This document shows positions 55,336 to 64,000 of a DNA stretch of 64,000 nt, piece after piece (position 1 is the first letter of the stretch; each line of letters begins with the position of its first letter). Below the pieces are notes generated by a model that ran no database searches, was not told the origin of the DNA, and saw nothing but the letters and a program-made list of their open reading frames with translations. The translations under genes and the position numbers were made by a program. This stretch comes from Zanthoxylum bungeanum (taxonomy: Eukaryota > Streptophyta > Magnoliopsida > Sapindales > Rutaceae), in NCBI GenBank assembly GCA_019454045.1, contig SKCR01033660.1, positions 558,001 to 622,000 of the forward strand. Direction: 5' to 3'.

Positions 55336-57854
55336 TGGAGTTTTGGCGCGGGCATAGCGGAAGCTCGCGGTTCGGGTGAAATCGTAATTTTAAAACTTTT
55401 TAAATTACCGAATAAATTATTCAATATCCAATATGAATAATTCATTCATATTTTACCTAAACATATTTATTTGATATCAAATAACGACATAAATAATTAA
55501 GAAACATCGTGAAATGTTTACGAAAACATTTTTCCGTAAAATGACAAACGCGTTTTTGACCGAACCGACTACCCAATGCACATGGGAGCTGCCCAGGTCA
55601 GCCCCAACAGTATTAGGGCAGTTCATGGGCTGCCCGAACAATGACCAATTCACTGTTTGGGCAGCCGTCACCCGGTTGGCTCAAAAGTCACCCGATAACG
55701 CTGTTTTTCGATGTTTTCGCATATTACAACTCCGAAACAGTTTCCGGCAATTGTTCCAACACCCAAAACACATCCAATACATTTATATGACATAATTTTC
55801 ATCACCATAAAAACAGTTTTTTCAGATCTGATCCAGAAAACAAAAATATCAATTTTTCATGCTTTAATCCAACTTTCTCAACATTAATCACAACACTAAT
55901 CCAAGCCACCACCAATGAAGTACCCAAGAACAATTCTAGGCATTACAAAAGTGGTCATAACACTCTAGAATGACAACATATCATCAAATGGTCAAATTGA
56001 ACTAATATTAGAATAATATCATTCAAACTTTCTTTACACATGCATATAGCCTCCAAATCCATCATCTAAAGTAAAAAGCCCCAATTTATAAGAAAGTAGA
56101 AAACCCTAGAACAATTCTAGATATTCAAGAACAAGAAACAAACTTTCTAAGCTTAGGGATATTGAAGATTACCTTTGAATCTCCATGTTTCCTTAAGCTT
56201 TTTCTTGATTTTCTTCACTTTCTTTATTGTTTCATCAAACAAACATTTGAGAGCCTTTTTTAGGAAGTATTTTGGCCATGGAGGATGAATGAAAGAGAAA
56301 ACAAAATTTTCTAACTTAAAAACAAGCCAAAACCGACATATAAGGGTAATTTGGTCATTTTTCCCAATTTAATTCAATTAAATAAAATTAAGCTTTATGT
56401 TAGCAAATCAAATTTGCACACCTTAAGCTTAATTAAAACATGCCACATGTAACCAATAATAATTAAACATTTTTCATAACAATTATGAAAAAGAATATCA
56501 TTTAATTATTCAAATATTTAACATTTAAATATCTAAATAATTGATTAATATAATTATTATTATTATATATGTATTTTTATTTACATTAAATAACAAATAC
56601 ATATATTAATGGCATGTGTCAAAGTCTTATTTGATAATTAATTAATATGTATCAAATCAAATTTTGTATCAAATACAAATACACATTAATTATTAATTGA
56701 CCAAAATTCCCAAAAACATGTGTTTTCGTTTAATCGTTTAAACGATTCGAATTAACTCATTTAATCCGGTGAAGTATTATGAATAATCATTATTATTCAT
56801 AACGCGTTGGCCAAGTGCTCAACGAGTACACTTCATATTGTGAGACTCTCTAAGTTTAGGTTTATCCGTCACGAACTCCAATTTCGTGTCCATAATTCAC
56901 CCACTCATGAATTATGATGACCACGGATAATCTCGCTAAACTATGCAAGTCGAGGTCATTACATACGTATAATCCCTCCATCACATGCTATCCATATTAT
57001 ATCTAGGATATAGATAAGAACGTCAAATCCTTATGGTATAATATAATCGACTTTCAAATTTATGATCTCTAAATAACACTCGGAACTTGCTTCCGAAGTT
57101 ATACCACGACCATGGATTTACTAGATCGCAAACACATGTAGAATACCTATGCCTTGTACACATGACTGACATATTCTATCTTGATACGCACTGGATATCA
57201 TGAGCATCAGTCCACACCCAACGAACAGAATGAGGTATGATCTAAATAGATCGGTGACGTGACTGCCATCAAAGTGTGGAGGATAACTTATATATCCACT
57301 GTGGTATCTCAAGTCGAAGGACCACTATGCTCACTCAACTCGAGAATATTTCTATTGACGTTGGTGTACCATCTATTAGGAAATATTCAGTGAGTCATTC
57401 AGTGTTTATCAAATAAACACATACATGTCTATACGAGTCTCCCGAGACTCATGGTTCATTGGGATAAACCATCAGACCAAGTCACGATATATGACATGTA
57501 TTAGTCTCAGCAGATTTTACTAACCGACTCGTGTTAGTAAATCTTTACCATGAACTTTATTTAAGGATATACAACTTATAGTGATACTTCCCAATGTCAA
57601 TTACAAATAACGTTGTAACTGCGAACTGCATTGTAAATCCTAGGGTCTTTGTCTAATATACACGTATCACTAAATCAGATTTAGTTTCAATCTGATCATA
57701 ATTAGATATCTAATCGTAATTAGATCGAATATGTATATAAAAGACAAGAGGTGTTACCATTAAATAAGTAATATTATGGAAAAATGCATTGTTCGTATTC
57801 ATGAATCGGACATAAATACGATCCAGATTGGTACTCCGAGCACCGACCCTAACA
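55336..57854 (-). mobile_element. Large solo-LTR-like block, antisense
   Basis: On the minus strand the block starts TGTTAGGGTCGGTGCTCGG and ends CCGCGCCAAAACTCCA, giving TG...CA ends about 2.5 kb apart. It has no coding sequence and no internal region on either side, which suggests a solo LTR. No matching 5-bp duplication was seen, so the exact ends may be off. A decayed piece of the same family lies on the plus strand at about 58870-59780: both contain AATATGAAGTGTACTCGTTG. Confidence 0.6.
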
Positions 57855-58062
57855 AAAATTACATATATATTTATATACAAATCATAAGCATTAAAATAAG
57901 AAATATTGTCGATATATTTTGAAGAAAAATAGGGTAAAAAATAACATTTACTTTTATAAGGGATTGTTGATTATATATAATCATTTTCAAACACTCATAT
58001 CTCTTTTAATTGGACTCCAAAACAGAAGTTATAAAATTTCTACAAATACTTAACATTTATAC

Positions 58063-58400
58063 CACTACAGAAAACTATCGAATAAGCGACAAAATTTACC
58101 AATAGATTCAAAAATACAATTAAAAAAATTGACGTCTAATTTTACAGACAGATTACAATGCAAAATTATCTGCTAGTAAATGAGGAGTCAATTATGATGT
58201 TATATGTCACCAATAATTTACCCGATCGTTCAACAACTAAACATCACGGTAAATATATTTACCAGTGGATATATTCCATAGATAAATAGCAAAAAATTTA
58301 TCGATTAATAATTCGTCTACACAAATTTATCGATGGAATATAATCTGTCAGTAATTAGCGATAGATTTACTAAATCATGATTATTTAACAGTTAGGGCAT
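58063..58400 (+). mobile_element. CACTA element fragment
   Basis: CACTACAGAAAACTATCG at 58063 resembles a CACTA terminus, followed by subterminal-like repeats (ATTTACCAATAGATTC, AATTTATCGATGG, GCGATAGATTTAC). A partner TTTTCTGTAGTG was not found downstream, so only one end seems to remain. Confidence 0.45.
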
Positions 58401-58869
58401 GAAGCCCCCATTTTCCCTCACAATCGTCGGAATAAATAATTTTGAATTTTTATATAATATGAGTTTAATTATTTAGGGTTAGTCTTAGTTTTACTTATTA
58501 TGTTAATTATTTTGCGTTAAGGCTATTTTGGGGAAGATTGGTGTTAGTGTTATTGTTGTAATGTTGGGTTAGATTATTGTAAATTTAGGGTTAGTGTTAG
58601 GTTAATGTAAAATTAAATTTGATTTAGTGCTAAAATTTAACTTAATATTTTCCTACAATTATTGTATAAAATGTGTTTGTACATTTCTACAGGGTTGGCT
58701 ATGAGGATTAATCAGCCTAGGCGACCACTTATGACCCTCAATTCATGGTAAAGTTTTAGGCACCCAATTTAATTATTAATTATTTTTTCCGTGTTATCTT
58801 GTTTTTTTTTTAAGAACAAGCCTAGTCCATTTTTTTTAAAGAACAAGCCTATTCCATTGTTAAACATAT

Positions 58870-59780
58870 GTGATGACCTCGACTTGTATAGTTCAGAAAG
58901 GTCGTTCGTATTCTTCGTGAATTCGGAGGTGGCCGAATCACGTACATATGAGCTAGGCTTATATGACAAACGTGTTTGGACTTAAAGAGTCCCACAATAT
59001 GAAGTGTACTCGTTGAACACTTGGGTAGCCGATAATGTTTGATAATAAATAATATTTGATATTATAATTATCAATTAAAAAATAATTATGTGTTATTGGA
59101 TAATATTAATGATTTACTTTGACCCAATTGGATTAATTGAATTAATCAAAAATCACACAAGGGCTTTGTTGTAATTTCATAAATATCTCTACCATTGGAG
59201 GATATTTTGGTAATTATAAAACATATAATAATATGTGTATTTGACTTGATTTAATTGGATTAAATCAAAGTGGTAGCAATGAACTAATCAAATTGGTTAA
59301 AATTTGTCTAGATTTAATTGGATTAAATGAAAATGGTAGACAATAAACTAATCATTTGGTTAAACTTTATTTAGATTTATTGGATTAAATCAAAGTGGTA
59401 GACAATGAACTAATCAATTGGTTAAATTTTGTATATATTTAATTGGATTAAATCAAAGTGGTAGACAAATGTGATTAATCACAGCTAATTATGCATATTT
59501 GGAAAATTTGATTAAGCACACCTAAAAGTTGATTAAATATTTTATTAATTTAAATTGCATAATCTTTACTATAAAATGCAAACTTGAGCAAGTTTTTTAA
59601 GCAAGCAAGCATTAATGCAAAACATAAGAAAAATTATCTTCTTCGGCAGCTTAAGATTTCCCAACTCTGAATCCCTAGCCCCTGAAGATTTTGTGTGTGT
59701 GCTCAATCTCATCGAAAACACGTCTTTCTAGATAAGAGTGGTTATCACTTATTTATTCATAAAATCATTCTCAATCGACA
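58870..59780 (+). mobile_element. Decayed LTR fragment, same family as 55336-57854
   Basis: CCACAATATGAAGTGTACTC and CGTTGAACACTTGG (58992-59027) match, in reverse, TTGGCCAAGTGCTCAACGAG at 56808-56827 and its continuation. The piece then passes through a tandem repeat (59252-59475) and leader-like sequence to about 59780. Boundaries are approximate. Confidence 0.5.
59252..59475 (+). repeat. Tandem repeat, period about 62 bp, about 3.5 copies
   Basis: The unit contains TTGGATTAAATCAAAGTGG, TAGACAATGAACTAATCA and TTGGTTAAA. Copies differ by a few substitutions. It lies within the LTR-like fragment. Confidence 0.85.
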
Positions 59781-59829
59781 CATAATGTCAGTCATATGCA
59801 CGTTTCTGGTTAGGAATGACTCTTATACA

Positions 59830-61110
59830 TATGACAATCCACATCATTAGCAAAATATTATTCTCTTTGCGCAGCCCAAGGTGGCCCAACTATAAATTCA
59901 CTTTCTTTTAAATTTTTATTTATGGACCCAAACCCACTAAAAATACATTTTTCTAATTTAAGAGATTTCATCCAATTAAGCTCATCTCATTATCTTTTCC
60001 TAAACGACGTGAGGTGTCACAATATACTCCATTATGGCCTAGTATTCATGTTGTCATGACCATCTTCACACTTTCGGTTGGGAGAGACTTTGATATTTAT
60101 GTGATGACCCACATCTTTCATAAGATATTATTCTATTTGGCAACTAAGTGTGGTCAATCTTCGAAACCCTGACCCCTCAATGTTTTATTTTTAGCACCAA
60201 TCCTTTTACCATTGGCCTAGAGGCATCTTTCTCATATCAAAATATGTAGCAAAAATATTGTATTATGACATCCCACTTCGTTTGGGAAGGATGCTAGGAA
60301 TGAGTTTATAAGTGATGGTCTCCATTAACTAGTAAGACACATTTTAAATGGGCTTGGACCTATACCAAAAATAAAATATTGAGGAGTTATGACTTCAGAG
60401 TTGAGCCATCCTAGACTACCAAAGAGGATAATATCTTAATAGTAGGGCATGTTATCACATAAGTATCTAGCCATTTTCAATAAGGATTTTGTGGATGGTC
60501 ATGATAAATGTGGACACGAGCCTCAAATATAGTAAATTATAACATCTCACATCGGTTGAGAATGACATGAGTGATGAGCTTAAAAGAAGTGAACATCTTT
60601 CACTAGTAAGATGTATTTTGGGAAGACTTGATTCATATCAAAATAAAAACGTAATAGAATATAGCTTTGGAGATGAGACATTCTATATTTCCAAAGAGAA
60701 AAATATCACGTAGTGGGGGGATCATCACATAGGTATGAAAGCCAGCCCCAACAAAAAGTGTATGAATGATCACGACAAACATGGATGATAAGCCCAATGA
60801 AGTAGATTGTGTCATTCCACATCACTTAAGAAATTTATTGGGTATGAGCTTATAAGTGATGACCTCTTTTAACTTGTAAGACAAGTTTTGGATAGATTTA
60901 GACTCGTATAAAAAACAAAATATTGAGGAACCGGAATTTCGAAGTTAGCCACCTTGAGCTACCAAAAAAGAAGATGTCTTGAAAGTAGGTTGGTTGACTC
61001 AAGGGTATTAGAACCAGTTCTAACTGAAAATGTGCAGATTGTCACAGACAATATGGATGTTGGATCTCAAGGGGTAAATTGTGACATCTCTATCTGAGAG
61101 CATTCATCCA
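59830..61110 (+). repeat. Degenerate tandem array, period about 271 bp, with snRNA-promoter-like motifs
   Basis: Similar blocks start near 60267, 60541, 60812 and 61082, with two more decayed ones near 59837 and 60103. At 60270-60280, 60544-60554 and 60814-60824 they carry a close match to ATCCCACATCG, the upstream sequence element of plant spliceosomal snRNA genes. A TATA-like TTATAAG or TTAAAAG follows about 25 bases later in each. No snRNA sequence follows. Whether this is promoter-derived or coincidental is open. Confidence 0.55.
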
Positions 61111-61122
61111 CTGGATATCAAA

Positions 61123-61127
<5 letters not shown>

Positions 61128-61153
<26 letters not shown>
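61128..61153. repeat. (TA)n microsatellite
   Basis: About 13 TA units. Confidence 0.9.
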
Positions 61154-61199
61154 GTAAAATATTTTTAAGCATCCATATTGCGCCATATGACGACTCATT

Positions 61200-62280
61200 A
61201 TTAAATTCTATTAAATAAGAAACCTAATACAATAAGAATAAATATCTCTAAAATTAATTTTATTATTAAAAATTAAAATTAGAAACCTATTAAAAAATAA
61301 AAAAATAATCTCATATTAAAATAAGAAACCTATTAGTTTAATACAAGCCACCTAATCTCTATAATAATTTTTTATTATAAAATTAAAATATCTCTAAAAT
61401 TAATTTTTGTGTTTTAAAATTATAAAATTAATATAATAAATTATTAAATAAGAAACTTATTGCGATATAAAAATAGAATCTCATATTTATTATTAATTTA
61501 TAATATTAAAATATCTTTATATTTTTTTATAAGTAAATTGTATAACTAAAATAAGAAACCTATTATATAAAAACATAATCTCTGATTAAAATAAGAAGCC
61601 TACTAATTTAATTAATTAAATTTGTTAATAAATAGGAAACCTATTATAAAATAAAAACACAATCTCTTATTAAAATAATAAACCTATTAATTTAATATGT
61701 GGCACCTAATCTCTATTGTTAACTTTTTTTTATTAAATCATAGAATTAAAATATATCTAAATAATTTTTTATTTTAAAATTGTAAAATTAAAATAATAAT
61801 AATTAAAATAAGAAACATATTATAATATAAAAATAGAATCTCATATTCATTATTAAATTATAAAATTAAAATATCTCTATAATTTTTTATTATTAAATTG
61901 TAAAATTAAAATATGAAATATATTACAATATAAAAATATAATCTCCTATTAAAATAATAAATATATTAATTAAAATAATTAATAATGTAATTTCTTATTA
62001 TTAAATTATAAAATAAGTCCCATTAAAATAAAAAACATATGTGGTACGAAATCTTCATAATAAAATTTTTTATTACCTATTATAATAAAAAAAGATATAT
62101 TGTAATCTCATATCAAAATAAAAAATATACATGATACCTAATATCTAATAAAAAACTACACGTGACACCTAATTTTTTTTATCAGTAACTTATAAAATTA
62201 AAATAAAAAACATATTATAATGTTAAAACATAATCTCATACTAAAATAAGAGACATAAATAACAGTCGTCCAAAAAATTA
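61200..62280. repeat. AT-rich degenerate repeat block
   Basis: AAAATAAGAAACCTATTA and AATCTC(A/T)TATTAAAATAA recur many times. CACCTAATCTCTAT at about 61349 and 61706 suggests a higher-order period near 357 bp. It has no coding sequence and may be a decayed satellite or matrix-attachment-like AT block. Confidence 0.55.
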
Positions 62281-62300
62281 GCCAATTTTTTGGTTTTTGG

Positions 62301-63105
62301 TAGGGGTGAGCAAAACCGGTTTCGGTTCGGTTCCGCATGGAACCGGAACCTACCCGGAAAAATTCGGTTCCGCACTAAGTGGAACCGGAACCTACCCAAT
62401 TAAACAGGGTACCCTATTATTCGGTTCCAATCTGGTTCCGGTCCGGTTCCGGTCCGATTCCGAATTACCCTATTTTAAAATATTTTAATGAAAACTACAT
62501 TCCAATACGAGTCTATAGGACCAAACGGGGACCAAACTACACTTGCTCTCTTGAGTATTCACTTATCTGGTCCTAATGATGATATTCTTACTTATATTTT
62601 AGAGTTGGGATAATAATACTCTCTATTATTGTATCTCATGTAGGAGACTACTGGTTAAAATTAAAATTACCAGATATTAGTTGACGGTTTTAAAATTATA
62701 AACTATGACTGCTCTTCGAAATTTTAAAATTACGCTAAGCTAACACAAACCAGATGAAACACAATAATAAACACGTAATCATAGGAAAGATGTCTAGAAA
62801 AAGAATTCCAGTAAATGACTCTAGAATAGCTTAATCATGTGAATGAAAATTCAAATCCAATGACTTATGTCGAAAATGTGATGTTGCCATCCACACAGCA
62901 AATACTCTCTATTGATGTGAAACCGGTTCCATGGTCCGGTTCTGGTTCCGATCATTTTGGAACCGGAACCTACCCGGATAAAATCGGTTCCTTCATTTTT
63001 GGAACCGGAACCTACCCGATTACAACCGGTTCCGGTTCCAAACCCGGAAAACCGGTCCGGTTCCAACCGGTTCCGGGTAGACCCGGAACCGTTGCTCACA
63101 CCCTA
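62301..63105. mobile_element. hAT-type MITE with GGAACCGG subterminal array
   Basis: Termini TAGGGGTGAGCAA / TTGCTCACACCCTA are flanked by a perfect GTTTTTGG duplication (62293-62300 and 63106-63113). Arms repeat GGTTCCGG and GGAACCGGAACC; the centre is unrelated AT-rich sequence of about 450 bases. No transposase. Confidence 0.93.
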
Positions 63106-63113
63106 GTTTTTGG

Positions 63114-64000
63114 GTATATTATTATTTGTCATTTTATTTTGAATTATTTCTATAAGTTTTTTTTCATGAATTTATTATTATTATTTATTGTGCTTCATGA
63201 TACATACTCTGATTATTAGCTTTTACACAGTGACAACTAAGATTTCAAGTTCGATAAGAAAATTTAAGTTTAAATTGAATAAATTATATTAAATTTCATT
63301 GGAATTCATCCGAAAGAAAATTAAATATTTTTAAAGTTATTTATAATTATGAATATGTTTTCAAATGAGAGAGTAAGAAGAGATAGAAACTCTAATATGA
63401 ATTAGAATCACTGTTTGAGAATTAATAGACAAACAAATGAGATATAAATATTAGGTGTAAGTAAACCAATTATCTCATTTAAACTATAAACTAACTAGAT
63501 TCAGATCATTTACAATATCAATACCTAAAATCTTATTAAGATTTTTATTATGATATGAAAGCTCAACCCGCACAAAGTGTGGACCCTATACTAGTAGTAA
63601 GTAATTTTATGAATTATGAAACTGGATCATTCAATGGATGAGTGCCAACTCATCAGTATTTTGAAATGAAAAATTAAGCTACTACTTGAAAAAGGTAATA
63701 TTGAAAAATGACAAAAAAAAAGAATTTCACATTGCAATATCCATCTTTCTTTTTGTATTTTTGGTTACAATTTTCTCATTAATTCCTGCATGCCTTTACT
63801 TCCCAGATCTTTCCTTAAATACCTCAATATTCTTTTTTCCTTTGTTGATCATAAAGCATAGTAAACCCCCAAAAAAAAAAAAAAAAAAAAAACCTTAAGA
63901 TAAAGATATAAAATACTATATTGCAAAGTGCTCCATTACAATTACCAAAGGATCACTTGATACTTAAAGATAGTTAAGGGTCACTCTCTATCTAAAGTTC
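63114..64000. other. AT-rich spacer to window end
   Basis: No gene recognised. A long A-tract lies at about 63869-63892. The short plus-strand ORF at 63686-63898 has a hydrophobic middle but ends in the A-tract and has no recognisable motif. Confidence 0.3.

Noticed and set aside
55514..55795. 93-residue ORF
   Set aside because: It lies wholly in the solo-LTR-like block and overlaps another ORF on the opposite strand; likely chance.
62839..63219. 126-residue ORF rich in Gly, Ser, Thr and Pro
   Set aside because: Encoded by the GGAACCGG array of the MITE at 62301-63105.
1..64000. An autonomous transposase or reverse transcriptase gene
   Set aside because: I looked for integrase, RT and hAT/CACTA transposase motifs in the translated frames and found none; all elements here appear non-autonomous.

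Overview
This is a gene-poor, AT-rich stretch of plant nuclear DNA, almost certainly from a eudicot. The evidence is intron-bearing plant genes (RCD1/SRO and a plant SMN homologue), Athila-like and Copia LTR retrotransposons with plant tRNA primer sites, many small hAT and CACTA elements, and a tRNA-derived SINE. I cannot name the species.

Layout. 1-6216: a young non-autonomous Athila-like LTR retrotransposon. It carries an intronless, decayed copy of a LONELY GUY (LOG) cytokinin-activating enzyme gene, and its 5' LTR is cut by the window edge. It sits in or at the end of exon 3 of an SMN-type gene on the minus strand (exons 1-3 at 7847-6217). 8201-13373: a complete but pol-less Copia element with near-identical LTRs and an AATTT target duplication. 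About 14.2-27.5 kb: an RCD1/SRO1-type gene on the plus strand, with six coding exons and a probably long 5' leader intron. Three hAT-type MITEs lie upstream of its start codon; one lies in intron 2 and a nested pair in intron 5. 30.9-40.1 kb: a nest in which an old LTR-like sequence is split by a 7.8-kb Athila-like element (ACTAT duplication). That element is itself interrupted by a solo LTR (GTAAG duplication) related to the LTR of the first element. 39.4-41.4 kb: three hAT MITEs in a row, followed by a SINE. 42-64 kb: no recognisable protein gene. It holds a 32-bp minisatellite, a CACTA element, (TA)n tracts, a large antisense solo-LTR-like block, a degenerate ~271-bp tandem array with snRNA-promoter-like motifs, an AT-rich degenerate repeat and another hAT MITE.

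Only two host genes are well supported: SMN, which is interrupted here, and RCD1, which is intact at the coding level. Everything else is mobile or repetitive DNA. The observations most worth following are the LOG gene captured by a retrotransposon, the insertion of that element in SMN, the inverted pair of related MITEs in the RCD1 transcription unit, the G-box cluster in the solo LTR, and a set of hAT MITEs that share termini but each carry a private subterminal repeat. All coordinates were read by eye; no alignment or database search was run.
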